Source: Pedobacter sp. WC2423 (GTDB lineage Bacteria > Bacteroidota > Bacteroidia > Sphingobacteriales > Sphingobacteriaceae). Taken from it: a DNA stretch of 64,000 nt. Location of the stretch: NCBI RefSeq assembly GCF_040822065.1, contig NZ_CP162005.1:5394001-5458000 (forward strand), in the 5' to 3' direction. Shown here in pieces: positions 47,266 to 56,290 of the stretch; position 1 is the first letter of the stretch; each line of letters opens with the position of its first letter. The notes beneath the pieces are model-generated. The model was not told the DNA's origin. It was given only the letters and a program-made list of their open reading frames with translations, and made no database searches. The position numbers and the translations under genes were made by a program.

Positions 47266-49689
47266 ATGATGCTAAATAACAAACTTACGACGAACCCCAT
47301 CGATGCCTCAGAATTAAGTTTTGACGACTTCAAGACTATAGTAATCGATGATTACAGGATTGCATTCGAGAGCAGACAGGCTAGTTTACTAGGCCGTAAA
47401 GAGGTTTTAACAGGTAAGGCTAAGTTTGGCATTTTTGGTGACGGAAAAGAACTTCCACAGATTGCAATGGCCAAAGCCTTTAAAAATGGCGACTGGCGTT
47501 CTGGTTATTACCGTGATCAGACTTTTGCTTTTGCGACGGGTATATGTACCATTAAAGAGTTTTTTGCTCAATTATACGCTAATCCAAGCTTAGAAGCGGA
47601 CCCGGCATCTGCTGGCCGTCAAATGAACTGCCATTTTTCCACCCGTTCACTTCACGAAGACGGTTCATGGAAAAACTTAACGGAAATGAAGAATTCTTCT
47701 TCTGATATTGCACCAACAGGTGGCCAGATGGCACGTTTAGTTGGTCTGGCATACGCTTCCAAATTATACAGACAGAATCCGGAATTAAATTACCTGAAAA
47801 ACTTCTCCGTGAATGGAAATGAAGTTGGCTTTGGTACCATTGGAAATGCTTCTACTTCTGAGGGCGTGTTTTTTGAGGCTATTAATGCAGCAGGAGTTTT
47901 GCAGATTCCGATGGCGATGTCGGTTTGGGATGATGGTTACGGAATTTCTGTTCCGGCAAAATATCAGACCACTAAAGAGGATATCTCAGAGATTTTAAAA
48001 GGTTTCCAGCGTGATGAAAATAACGCAGGTTATGAAATATATAAAGTAAAAGGCTGGGATTATCCTGCCCTTTGTGAAACTTATCAGCAGGCTATTCAGA
48101 TCTGCCGTGAAGAACATGTACCTGTTTTAATCCATGTAACCGAAGTTACACAACCACAAGGACATTCTACTTCAGGTTCACACGAACGTTATAAAGACAA
48201 AGCAAGATTAGAATGGGAAAAGGAATTTGACTGTATTCGTCAAATGCGTATCTGGATGCTTGAATCTGCTATCATTACCGAAGAAGAGCTTGTTGTATTG
48301 GAAGATACCGCTAAAAAACTGGTTCGTGAAGCACAGAAAGAAGCGTGGAATGAATTCCTTGGGGATATCAAAACAGAAAAAGATCAGGTCATCAGTTTGA
48401 TCAATAACCTTTCTGACTCCAACCAGGCCTTATCAAAAATTGCAGGTACATTAGGCGGAACACCGGATGCACAGCGCAAAGAAGTTGTTTCTTCTGCAAG
48501 AAAAGCACTTCGCTTAACCTTAAATCAGCCTTCTGAAGAAAGAAACCAGTTGTTAAGCTGGTATCAGAAAGAAAAGGAAAACAATGAAGAACGCTATAAC
48601 TCCAAACTGTTTACAGATGGTAAGGAAAGCCCTTTTTTAGTAAATATCGTACCAGCTTCTTACCTGGACAACAGTAAAATGGTAGATGGCCGTGAATTAC
48701 TGAATGCTTGTTTCGATGCTAACTTTGCACGTGATCAGCGACTGGTCGCATTCGGTGAAGACTTAGGAAGCATTGGTGATGTGAACCAGGGCTTTGCAGG
48801 GTTGCAGGCAAAATATGGTGAATTAAGAGTTACAGATACAGGCATCAGAGAAATGACTATTGCAGGTCAGGGAATCGGACTCGCTTTGCGTGGTTTAAGA
48901 CCTATTGCAGAGATTCAATACCTGGATTACTTGTTATATGCACTGAATGTTTTAAGTGATGACCTTGCAAGTTTATCTTACCGTACCAAAGGCGGACAAA
49001 AAGCACCGGTCATTATCAGAACCCGCGGTCACCGCTTAGAAGGCGTGTGGCACTCGGGATCACCAATTGGTATGATCTTAGGTTCTTTACGTGGTTTACA
49101 CCTGTGTGTGCCCCGTAATATGACTCAGGCTGCGGGAATGTACAACACACTGTTCAGAGCAGATGAACCGGCTTTGATGATTGAATGTCTGAACGGCTAC
49201 CGCTTAAAAGAGATGTTACCTGATAACGTTGGGGAATATACAGTGCCTTTAGGAAAAGCCGAAATTGTAAGAGAAGGAACAGATATTACTGTGGTATCTT
49301 ATGGTTCAACGCTGAGAATCGTAGAAGAAGCAGCGGAGGAACTGGCAGCTTATGGAATCTCTGTAGAAGTTATTGATCCTCAAACTTTACTTCCTTTTGA
49401 TACCGATCATTTATGCGCGTCCTCTTTACAGAAAACAAATAAATTATTAGTGGTAGATGAAGATGTTCCGGGTGGTGGAACAGCTTATATCCTGCAACAG
49501 ATTTTAGAGAATCAGGGTGGATATTACCATTTAGACGCACAACCACAAACTTTATCTGCGAAGGCTCACCGCCCTCCATACGGATCTGACGGAGATTATT
49601 TCACTAAACCATCAGTAGATGATGTTGTAGAAACAATATATCAGATGATGAATGCACATAACGAAGCAAAATATCCTGCGATTTTCTAA
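47266..49689 (+). CDS. 2-oxoacid dehydrogenase E1, fused alpha and beta subunits
   Basis: 807 residues. The E1-alpha half (~35-380) contains the thiamine diphosphate region NEVGFGTIGNASTSEGVFFEA and PQGHSTSGSHERYKD. The E1-beta half (~470-800) has AFGEDLGSIGDVNQGF, ITVVSYGSTLRIVEEAAEEL and VDEDVPGGGTAY. A central linker joins the two (~400-460). In most bacteria these are separate chains of the branched-chain or pyruvate dehydrogenase complex; the fused form is usual in Bacteroidota and decarboxylates branched-chain or related 2-oxoacids. E2 and E3 genes are not in the window. A GTG at 47260 and an ATG at 47269 are other possible starts. Confidence 0.92.
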   Translation: MMLNNKLTTNPIDASELSFDDFKTIVIDDYRIAFESRQASLLGRKEVLTGKAKFGIFGDGKELPQIAMAKAFKNGDWRSGYYRDQTFAFATGICTIKEFFAQLYANPSLEADPASAGRQMNCHFSTRSLHEDGSWKNLTEMKNSSSDIAPTGGQMARLVGLAYASKLYRQNPELNYLKNFSVNGNEVGFGTIGNASTSEGVFFEAINAAGVLQIPMAMSVWDDGYGISVPAKYQTTKEDISEILKGFQRDENNAGYEIYKVKGWDYPALCETYQQAIQICREEHVPVLIHVTEVTQPQGHSTSGSHERYKDKARLEWEKEFDCIRQMRIWMLESAIITEEELVVLEDTAKKLVREAQKEAWNEFLGDIKTEKDQVISLINNLSDSNQALSKIAGTLGGTPDAQRKEVVSSARKALRLTLNQPSEERNQLLSWYQKEKENNEERYNSKLFTDGKESPFLVNIVPASYLDNSKMVDGRELLNACFDANFARDQRLVAFGEDLGSIGDVNQGFAGLQAKYGELRVTDTGIREMTIAGQGIGLALRGLRPIAEIQYLDYLLYALNVLSDDLASLSYRTKGGQKAPVIIRTRGHRLEGVWHSGSPIGMILGSLRGLHLCVPRNMTQAAGMYNTLFRADEPALMIECLNGYRLKEMLPDNVGEYTVPLGKAEIVREGTDITVVSYGSTLRIVEEAAEELAAYGISVEVIDPQTLLPFDTDHLCASSLQKTNKLLVVDEDVPGGGTAYILQQILENQGGYYHLDAQPQTLSAKAHRPPYGSDGDYFTKPSVDDVVETIYQMMNAHNEAKYPAIF

Positions 49690-49707
49690 TCCGGGACTCC
49701 ATATTTA

Positions 49708-49749
49708 ATAACAAAGCCTGGCCCTTAAAAGGAACCAGGCTTTGTTATT
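49708..49749. terminator. bidirectional terminator between E1 and subtilase genes
   Basis: The long hairpin AATAACAAAGCCTGG / CCAGGCTTTGTTATT lies between convergent genes. Confidence 0.9.
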
Positions 49750-49760
49750 TATAACATTTT

Positions 49761-51341
49761 TTATGGCTGAACAGCTTTTAAAACATTGATAGGGCCATAG
49801 CCCAGTTTTGAGTCTTTATTAGGGTATAATTTAGCGGATTCTACCATTCTTTGTAATACCTGTTTATCATTCCATGACGGATGTGAAGACCAAACCAGCG
49901 CTGCGATACCTGCATTGATTGCTGTAGCCGCTGAAGAAGAGCCTGAGAAACCATATTGACCCGGAGTATCATGATAAACTGCTACCGCATTATTTACACC
50001 AGCTGAAGTGGCCGTAGTCGTAGTAAAATAAACTTTATCGCCTTCATGGCACTCTTTACAACTCACCAGACTTCCTGTTGTACTGTAATCGGTACCTGTA
50101 ACCGCAACAGTTTCGCTCATGGAAGCCGGAAATATGACGCCAACACTTTTGGGGATATCAATGACGAAGAAACCCAGATTAATTGGTTTAATAGATGTAC
50201 CGGCAGCAGCAAAGATCAGTTTGCCTTTACTTTTAGCATATTTCACTGCGTCAGCTAAAACTGATACATTGAAAATCCAGCCATTAGACATCGATATCAC
50301 CTTTACATTGTTATCATCAGCTAACCTGGTTAAAGCAGTGGCTACGCCCTGTTGCTGTTTAGAAGTCCATAAAGCAACAAAATCAGTTGCCCTGTAGCTC
50401 ACCAGGTTACAGTTATAAGCTATCCCGACAGGCAGGTTTACTTTTTTCGGTGCAGCAATTAAAGAAGCCATACCAGTACCATGATCGGCACTCATATCAT
50501 CTTTATTGGCGTATACGTCATTTGAGCCCTTAAATGTACCAAATAATGCAATCGTTCTTCCAGCGCCAAATTCCTGTGAAGTGAATGCAGTTTGAGTTTG
50601 ATATACCCCATTATCAATTAAGCCAATAGTGATACCTTTTCCAGTACTTATTTTCCAGGCATCAGGGATTTTCTGGTCTGCGTAACTTTTAGGGATTAAA
50701 GGCTCACCGCTGCCTTGAATAAACCAGCCCGGAAGTTCAGCAGGATCGCCACCACCAGAGCTCAGACTTTCTGTCGCCATAGCTGATCTGCTCTTTAATA
50801 AATGCTTATTGTAATCAGCAGGTTCCACGTAACGGATAGCCTTAGATTTACGTAACTCCTGAAGCGTACTTAAATTTCCTATTTTAACCACCATATTAGT
50901 CAGTACAGGGCTTTCATATTGCAGCACGTTCTCTTTGGCTTCAGCGGTCTTTACCTGCTGTAAAATGCCGCTTTTAATGCCATCGATATTAACTCCTGCT
51001 CTTTTTGCTGCTGATACACTGATGTTTGCCATTTGAGCTTCAGTATTGTTGCTCTCGGTAACTGTATTGGACGATTGCGGATTTCCATAACCCACAGACA
51101 GCAGGCTGTCTCCATGGATAACAGCACTGTATAACAATTCATCACTCTGCTCATTCCATTTAAAATCACCGGTTTTCTGCAAACTGGACTGAATTACTGC
51201 ATTAATTTCCTGTACGGAATAAAGTTTGTCTTTTGGGTGAAGCGCATCCTGGCTGTTGTTGGTAAGGTTATCCTTACGGCAGGATACCAAAACGACTAAA
51301 AATGTGGCGCATAAAATTGCCACGCTGCTTTTGTTTTTCAT
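49761..51341 (-). CDS. S8 family (subtilisin-like) serine peptidase lipoprotein
   Basis: 526 residues; the lipobox VLVSC puts the lipidated cysteine at ~21. The catalytic triad can be read: Asp in TIGLIDNGVY, His in SADHGTGMASL and Ser in GFSGSSSAATAINAG. An N-terminal inhibitor-like propeptide region (~100-190) precedes the peptidase domain. Unusually, a CxxCH motif (C428-K-E-C-H432) sits between the His and Ser regions, in a part normally lacking cysteines. The exported location fits protein turnover at the surface. Its start lies ~120 bp from the terminator of aroC, so it has its own promoter. Confidence 0.9.
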   Translation of the reverse strand: MKNKSSVAILCATFLVVLVSCRKDNLTNNSQDALHPKDKLYSVQEINAVIQSSLQKTGDFKWNEQSDELLYSAVIHGDSLLSVGYGNPQSSNTVTESNNTEAQMANISVSAAKRAGVNIDGIKSGILQQVKTAEAKENVLQYESPVLTNMVVKIGNLSTLQELRKSKAIRYVEPADYNKHLLKSRSAMATESLSSGGGDPAELPGWFIQGSGEPLIPKSYADQKIPDAWKISTGKGITIGLIDNGVYQTQTAFTSQEFGAGRTIALFGTFKGSNDVYANKDDMSADHGTGMASLIAAPKKVNLPVGIAYNCNLVSYRATDFVALWTSKQQQGVATALTRLADDNNVKVISMSNGWIFNVSVLADAVKYAKSKGKLIFAAAGTSIKPINLGFFVIDIPKSVGVIFPASMSETVAVTGTDYSTTGSLVSCKECHEGDKVYFTTTTATSAGVNNAVAVYHDTPGQYGFSGSSSAATAINAGIAALVWSSHPSWNDKQVLQRMVESAKLYPNKDSKLGYGPINVLKAVQP

Positions 51342-51459
51342 AGTAGATAGATTTGTTTTTATAGGTTAGATGTTATTCAATAGATGTATGTAAAGTAGAA
51401 ATAATTAATCATTTAATTTAAATTAAGATAGTCTTAGTGAAAAATTTAATATAAAAAAA

Positions 51460-51492
51460 AACGCCCTGTTATTTTTTAGATAACAAGGCGTT
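51460..51492 (-). terminator. terminator of the aromatic operon (after aroC)
   Basis: The hairpin AACGCC-TGTTAT / ATAACA-GGCGTT is followed by a long T-run on the minus strand. Confidence 0.88.
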
Positions 51493-51512
51493 CGCACAAA
51501 CAGGTTTTTAAC

Positions 51513-52604
51513 TTATAACCTGCTCGATTTATTTCTTAATAACTGATCGGCAAGCACTAATGCTGCCATGGCCTCAACGATCACAACTGCTCTTGGAACA
51601 ACACAAGGATCATGTCTGCCTTTTCCTTTAATCTCTGCGGCTTCACCAGCAGCGTTTACTGTTTGCTGATTATGCATAATGGTCGCTACAGGCTTAAATG
51701 CCACTGTAAAGTTGATTTCCATCCCATTAGAGATGCCACCTTGTACGCCACCAGAGAAATTAGTCAATGTTTTTGGTGCATGCGCTCCATCGGTCAGGAA
51801 GATATCATTGTGTGCTGATCCCCTCATCTCACTTCCTGAAAATCCTGAGCCGTATTCAAAACCATGTACCGCATTGATACTTAACATGGCTTTGCCCAGA
51901 TCAGCATGCAGCTTATCAAAAACCGGCTCTCCTAATCCCGGAGGGCAATTATGAATAATACAGCTGATTTTTCCACCAACAGTATCACCATCTTTTCTGA
52001 CGCTGTCAATAAACTCAATCATCTCATTTGCTGTTGCCGGATCTGCGCAGCGCACAATATTTTCTTCGCGCTGTGCCAGCAATTCAGCAATCGGCAACGC
52101 AGCTAAATTGGGCGCATTGATAGTTCCTACAGCAGAAACATGTGCGAAAATACCGACACCGTAATGCTGAAGTAACAACTTGGCAATAGCACCTGCTGCT
52201 ACCCGTGCAGCCGTTTCCCTTGCAGATGAACGTCCACCTCCACGGTGATCACGGATACCATATTTAGCATCATATGTATAATCCGCGTGCGAAGGACGAT
52301 AAACAGTCTTATTATGTTCATAATCTTTGGAGCGGTGATCTTCATTCGGAATCAAAAGTGCAATGGGGGTACCCGTACTTTTTCCTTCGAAAATACCCGA
52401 TAAGATTTGTACCGTATCACTCTCTTTACGCTGTGTAGTTATCTTTGATTGTCCCGGACGGCGTTTATCTAATTCTGACTGGATAAATTCCAGATCAATA
52501 GGCAGTCCGGCAGGACAGCCATCTACAATAGCGCCAATAGCCTCGCCATGTGATTCTCCAAAAGTTGAAATCCTGAATAAGTGTCCGAAAGTATTACCTG
52601 CCAT
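51513..52604 (-). CDS. aroC: chorismate synthase
   Basis: 363 residues, the normal length. The N-terminal signature MAGNTFGHLFRISTFGESHG, the RPSHADYTYDAKYGIRDHRGGGRSSARETAARVAAG stretch and the C-terminal GRHDPCVVPRAVVIVEAMAALVLAD are all intact. It converts EPSP to chorismate using reduced FMN. It is the last gene of pheA - DAHP synthase/chorismate mutase - aroA - aroC and lies 26 bp after aroA. Confidence 0.98.
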   Translation of the reverse strand: MAGNTFGHLFRISTFGESHGEAIGAIVDGCPAGLPIDLEFIQSELDKRRPGQSKITTQRKESDTVQILSGIFEGKSTGTPIALLIPNEDHRSKDYEHNKTVYRPSHADYTYDAKYGIRDHRGGGRSSARETAARVAAGAIAKLLLQHYGVGIFAHVSAVGTINAPNLAALPIAELLAQREENIVRCADPATANEMIEFIDSVRKDGDTVGGKISCIIHNCPPGLGEPVFDKLHADLGKAMLSINAVHGFEYGSGFSGSEMRGSAHNDIFLTDGAHAPKTLTNFSGGVQGGISNGMEINFTVAFKPVATIMHNQQTVNAAGEAAEIKGKGRHDPCVVPRAVVIVEAMAALVLADQLLRNKSSRL

Positions 52605-52630
52605 ATTTTTAATTTTTTTTAATTATTCTA

Positions 52631-53893
52631 TCAGGCTAATTCCTGAACCGTGAAACCTGCTTTTTCCAAATGTTTCCAGAAATCAGGATATGACTTCTCT
52701 ACTACCTGGAAATCTTCAATTTCTACTTCTTTAATCAGCAGACTTAACGGCACAAAGGCCATAGCCATCCGGTGATCATCATAAGTTGAGAAAGTTACCT
52801 TTTCCGGGAAGTTTAATCCTTCGCAGTTTAAGGTATATACCTCATTGTCTTCACTTAAAGTAACGCCAATTTTAGCCAGTTCATTCTGTAAAGCCAGAAT
52901 TCTGTTGGTCTCTTTAATTTTAAGCGTTTCCAGACCAGTAAAAGCAAGGTTTAATCCCTTAGCAGCAGCACAAACAATAATAGTCTGCGCCAGATCAGGA
53001 CAATCTTTTAAGTTTAGGATAGCTGTGGTTTGTGGTTCGTTCTGACTAGCCTGTAAAGCTATACCATCTGCTGTTCTTTGTGTATTTACACCAAGGCCAA
53101 TCATGATTTCCTGGATTTTACTATCTCCCTGCAAGCTTTCCTCTTTCAGGTTAGGCAGTTCAATAGCCGCTTGATCAGCTAGTGCAGCAATACTGTACCA
53201 GTACGACGCAGCGCTCCAGTCAGGCTCTACAGTGAGCGTTGCCGCCTGGTACTGTTGCGGGCCTATATAAATATGATCGCCTTTCCAGCTATGTGAAACC
53301 CCTGCTGAAGCTAATAAAGCCAGCGTCATTTCTACATAAGGTCTGGAAGTTAATCCACCCTCAATATTCAGCGAAAGACCGGCAAGTAATTTTGGCGCAA
53401 TAATCAGCAAGGCTGATAAATACTGACTGCTTACATTTCCTTTGATAGAAACCTCAGCACGCACATTATTTAAACCTCCGTTGATTGACAAAGGAGGGAA
53501 GCCCTCATTTTTGGCATAAGTGATATCAGCACCCAGACTTTTTAAAGCGTCTACTAAGATACCAATCGGGCGTTCCTGCATTCTGGCAGAGCCTGTAAGC
53601 AAAAATTGCTGCGGAATTGTAGCCAAATAAGCCGTTAAAAAGCGCATTGCAGTACCGGCGTGGCCAACATCTACTGTTCTTCTTTCTTCAGATTCAGTCG
53701 TATTCAGCTCCGTCAAAATTCTGTTCAAAGTCACGGTGTCAGCAGCATCAGAAAGATTATTCACCTTAACTAATCCTTTACTGATTGCAGCAATGATTAA
53801 TGCCCTGTTGCTCTCACTTTTTGAACCCGTGAGGTTTATCGTCGCCTGGATATCTTTTTGTCCCTTAAAGGAAACAAGTGCATTCTTCTTCAT
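52631..53893 (-). CDS. aroA: 3-phosphoshikimate 1-carboxyvinyltransferase (EPSP synthase)
   Basis: 420 residues. The N-terminal phosphate-binding lysine is in NLTGSKSESNRALI, the signature GHAGTAMRFLTAYLA is present, and the catalytic Asp is in the C-terminal DDHRMAMAF. KETNRILALQNELAKIG is standard for the family. It makes EPSP from shikimate 3-phosphate and PEP. It lies between the DAHP synthase fusion (90 bp) and aroC (26 bp) in the aromatic operon. Confidence 0.97.
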   Translation of the reverse strand: MKKNALVSFKGQKDIQATINLTGSKSESNRALIIAAISKGLVKVNNLSDAADTVTLNRILTELNTTESEERRTVDVGHAGTAMRFLTAYLATIPQQFLLTGSARMQERPIGILVDALKSLGADITYAKNEGFPPLSINGGLNNVRAEVSIKGNVSSQYLSALLIIAPKLLAGLSLNIEGGLTSRPYVEMTLALLASAGVSHSWKGDHIYIGPQQYQAATLTVEPDWSAASYWYSIAALADQAAIELPNLKEESLQGDSKIQEIMIGLGVNTQRTADGIALQASQNEPQTTAILNLKDCPDLAQTIIVCAAAKGLNLAFTGLETLKIKETNRILALQNELAKIGVTLSEDNEVYTLNCEGLNFPEKVTFSTYDDHRMAMAFVPLSLLIKEVEIEDFQVVEKSYPDFWKHLEKAGFTVQELA

Positions 53894-53983
53894 TGGAGCA
53901 TTTCGTGTTAATATTTTGTATTCAGAATTTTCGGTAGCTTTTCCTAATCTGTGACTAAGAAAAGCCTTTGAAAATTCAGCTGA

Positions 53984-55117
53984 TTAATGTTTTGCCGCAG
54001 CAGCTTCAACGATTTCTTCTTCAGTTTTGCCTTCGTTCATGATTGCAGTTTGTTTTCTGATAGACTCAGCATGAACTAATTCTAAGAATTTCTCTGTAAA
54101 ACCAAGGTCTAATTTAAGGGCTTTAGCAAAAGCAGTCCCTTTTTTAAGGATTTCATCCCAACGGTTAACCTGTAAGATAGTTACTTTGCTGTCTCTTTTG
54201 TACTCACCGATTTTTTCAACGATAGCCATACGCTCACTTAATTTCTGAAGCATTACATCATCGATTTTATCAATCTGTTTACGCAGTTCAGCTAATTTAT
54301 CAGCAAAAGCTTCACTGTTGGATTCTGGATCACGTAAACTTAATTTAGCGATCAGTTCTTCTAAAGCAGCAGGAGTAACCTGTTGTTTGGCATCAGTCCA
54401 CGCTACAGAAGGGTCGATATGTGACTCAATCATTAATCCTTGCATGTCAAGGTCTAATGCTTTTTGAGAGATGTAAGGAATCAGTTCGCGATTTCCGCAG
54501 ATATGTGAAGGATCATTAATAATTGGCAATTCAGGGCAAAGTGTTTTCAACTGAATTGCAAGTTCCCACATAGGTTCGTTACGGAAAGAGCTTTTCTCGT
54601 AAGAAGAGAAGCCACGGTGGATTGCTCCTAATTTAGTGATACCTGCATTGTTGATACGTTCTAAAGCACCAATCCATAGAGAGATATCAGGGTTTACAGG
54701 GTTTTTAATTAATACCGGGATGTCAACACCTTTTAAAGCGTCAGCAATTTCCTGTACCGTGAAAGGATTAGCTGTTGATCTCGCACCAATCCATAAGATA
54801 TCTACGCCTGCAGCCAGTGCTTCTTCCACATGTTTAGCGTTGGCTACTTCTACAGCTGTTGGTAATCCAGTTTCAGCTTTAGCTTTTTTCAACCATTCCA
54901 GACCGATACTTCCAATTCCTTCAAATTCTCCCGGACGGGTACGTGGTTTCCAGATTCCAGCTCTTAGTACAGATACTTTACCAGTTGCAGCTAATAAATG
55001 TGCAGTAGATAACAATTGATCTTCAGTTTCTGCACTACATGGTCCAGAGATGATAAGCGGCTCGTTTTTGATGTTAATCCAGCTCGATAATGGCTGAATG
55101 TTTAAGTTTAATTTCAT
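53984..55117 (-). CDS. bifunctional DAHP synthase (type I) / chorismate mutase (AroQ)
   Basis: 377 residues. The N-terminal ~265 residues are a type I DAHP synthase barrel with SGPCSAETEDQL, LRAGIWKPRTRPGEFEGIG, WIGARSTANPFTVQEI and DPSHICGNRELI. The C-terminal ~90 residues are an AroQ-type chorismate mutase helix bundle (LRKQIDKIDDVMLQKLSERMAIVEKIGEYKRD). The fusion joins the first step of the shikimate pathway to the first step of Phe/Tyr synthesis and gives a natural route for prephenate feedback. The gene sits directly downstream of pheA. Confidence 0.95.
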   Translation of the reverse strand: MKLNLNIQPLSSWINIKNEPLIISGPCSAETEDQLLSTAHLLAATGKVSVLRAGIWKPRTRPGEFEGIGSIGLEWLKKAKAETGLPTAVEVANAKHVEEALAAGVDILWIGARSTANPFTVQEIADALKGVDIPVLIKNPVNPDISLWIGALERINNAGITKLGAIHRGFSSYEKSSFRNEPMWELAIQLKTLCPELPIINDPSHICGNRELIPYISQKALDLDMQGLMIESHIDPSVAWTDAKQQVTPAALEELIAKLSLRDPESNSEAFADKLAELRKQIDKIDDVMLQKLSERMAIVEKIGEYKRDSKVTILQVNRWDEILKKGTAFAKALKLDLGFTEKFLELVHAESIRKQTAIMNEGKTEEEIVEAAAAKH

Positions 55118-55173
55118 GATGAGGGGGATTTAATCTGTTGTGGTATGTGTTAAATATTTTAAATACTGATTTG

Positions 55174-56007
55174 TTAAACGATATCGTTTTTTAGATATTC
55201 GCCCATTATATTAAAGTTTACTGTGTATTTCAGTGCTTTACGGATAGCGATGTCATATTTTTCGCTTTCTGTCCATTCCATATCGACATAGAAATAATAC
55301 TCATTTCTTTTACCTAAAACAGGCATAGACTGGATCTTGCTTAAATTCACATTTTGCTCTGCGAAGATGTTCAGCACTTTTGAGAGTGCACCTACATGGT
55401 TACCAACCTGGAAACAGATGGAGGATTTATTAATTTCAGTCAAATCTTCAGTTTTATCGTTTTGAAGGATCAGGAAACGGGTGTAATTCTTTTTATTGGA
55501 TTCAATTCTTCTTTCTATAATATTCAGGCCATAAAGCTCGGCAGCCAGTGTGTTTGCAATCGCGACAGTATCAGTTAATTGCTCGTCTCTGATCTTTTTT
55601 GCACAAGCGGCTGTATCTACGCTTTCCACTACTTTAAGGTGTGGAAATTCGTCAAAGAAATCAATGCACTGACGAATAGCAATAGGGTGGGAGGTTACAT
55701 ATTTTACGTCTTCCAGTTTCACACCCGGCAGTGCCATTAAGTGCAATTGTATAGGAAGGTAAACTTCTCCGGTTACTGCAAAATTATATTCTCTGATCAG
55801 TGTGTAGTTTGGTAAAAGGCTACCGGCGATAGAGTTTTCAATAGCCATCACTACATAGTCAGCTTCCCGTGCCTCAAGCACTTCGCATGTTTGTTTAAAG
55901 GAATTGCATTCGATAGTTTTAATGTCATTACCAAAGAATTTGAAAGCAGCTTCTTCATGAAAGGAGGCTTTAATACCTTGTATTGCTACTCTTGTTACTT
56001 TTTTCAT
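55174..56007 (-). CDS. pheA: prephenate dehydratase with ACT domain
   Basis: 277 residues. The catalytic domain (1-180) has VAIQGIKASFHEEAA, YVVMAIENSIAGSLLPNYTLI and the NYTRFLIL motif with the catalytic Thr. The ACT domain (~195-270) keeps the GALSKVL segment, but the usual Phe-binding ESRP motif reads QSMP (KIQSMPV), so feedback inhibition may differ. It converts prephenate to phenylpyruvate. It is the first structural gene after the attenuator, and its ATG lies 36 bp downstream of the terminator hairpin. Confidence 0.96.
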   Translation of the reverse strand: MKKVTRVAIQGIKASFHEEAAFKFFGNDIKTIECNSFKQTCEVLEAREADYVVMAIENSIAGSLLPNYTLIREYNFAVTGEVYLPIQLHLMALPGVKLEDVKYVTSHPIAIRQCIDFFDEFPHLKVVESVDTAACAKKIRDEQLTDTVAIANTLAAELYGLNIIERRIESNKKNYTRFLILQNDKTEDLTEINKSSICFQVGNHVGALSKVLNIFAEQNVNLSKIQSMPVLGKRNEYYFYVDMEWTESEKYDIAIRKALKYTVNFNIMGEYLKNDIV

Positions 56008-56042
56008 CTATATGATCTCCTGCGTTAATTTTTGCTTTAAAC

Positions 56043-56074
56043 AAAAAAAGTCCCGGCAGGATGCCGGGACTTTT
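56043..56074 (-). terminator. attenuator terminator hairpin upstream of pheA
   Basis: On the minus strand AAAAGTCCCGGCA / TGCCGGGACTTTTTTT forms a strong intrinsic terminator between the leader ORF and pheA. Its 5' arm (GTCCCGGC) can pair instead with GCCGGGAC at the end of the leader ORF (56113-56120), which would prevent the terminator from forming. Confidence 0.88.
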
Positions 56075-56109
56075 CATATACAATTTATGTTGATTTTTTT
56101 GATTGCATA

Positions 56110-56172
56110 TCAGTCCCGGCTCTTACTAAAATAGTAGAAGTAGCTAAACCAATATGTAGTGATGTTTCTCAT
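56110..56172 (-). CDS. aromatic-rich leader peptide of the pheA attenuator
   Basis: An ATG-initiated frame of 20 codons and a TGA stop: MRNITTYWFSYFYYFSKSRD. Residues 7-15 contain four Tyr, three Phe and one Trp. The last codons (AGC CGG GAC TGA) contain the sequence GCCGGGAC, identical to the 3' arm of the downstream terminator and complementary to its 5' arm. A ribosome stalled on the Tyr/Phe codons would leave this segment free to form the antiterminator; a ribosome that finishes would cover it. An A-rich stretch (AAAGAAAAAAA) precedes the ATG. The ORF is too short for ordinary gene callers. The mechanism is inferred from layout. Confidence 0.8.
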   Translation of the reverse strand: MRNITTYWFSYFYYFSKSRD

Positions 56173-56229
56173 TTTTTTTCTTTGGTGGCTTCTGGAAACA
56201 GAACCCTGTATTTTTAATCTTTGTTTTTT

Positions 56230-56260
56230 CAAATGTAGCAACAAAATTTAATTTGTCAAA
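56230..56260 (-). promoter_or_regulatory. promoter of the pheA leader
   Basis: A textbook Bacteroidetes promoter on the minus strand: TTTG (56260-56257), 19-base spacer, TACATTTG (56237-56230, TAnnTTTG). It predicts a leader transcript of ~180 nt before the attenuator terminator. Confidence 0.8.
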
Positions 56261-56290
56261 TTTAATTTAAAAAAAATTATTTATGGTGGT

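Noticed and set aside
54636..55019. 127-codon plus-strand open frame inside the DAHP synthase gene
   Set aside because: It is the antisense shadow of a well-conserved enzyme.
56043..56260. T-box or riboswitch in front of pheA
   Set aside because: No T-box consensus or specifier loop is seen. The aromatic leader ORF with alternative arms explains the terminator better.
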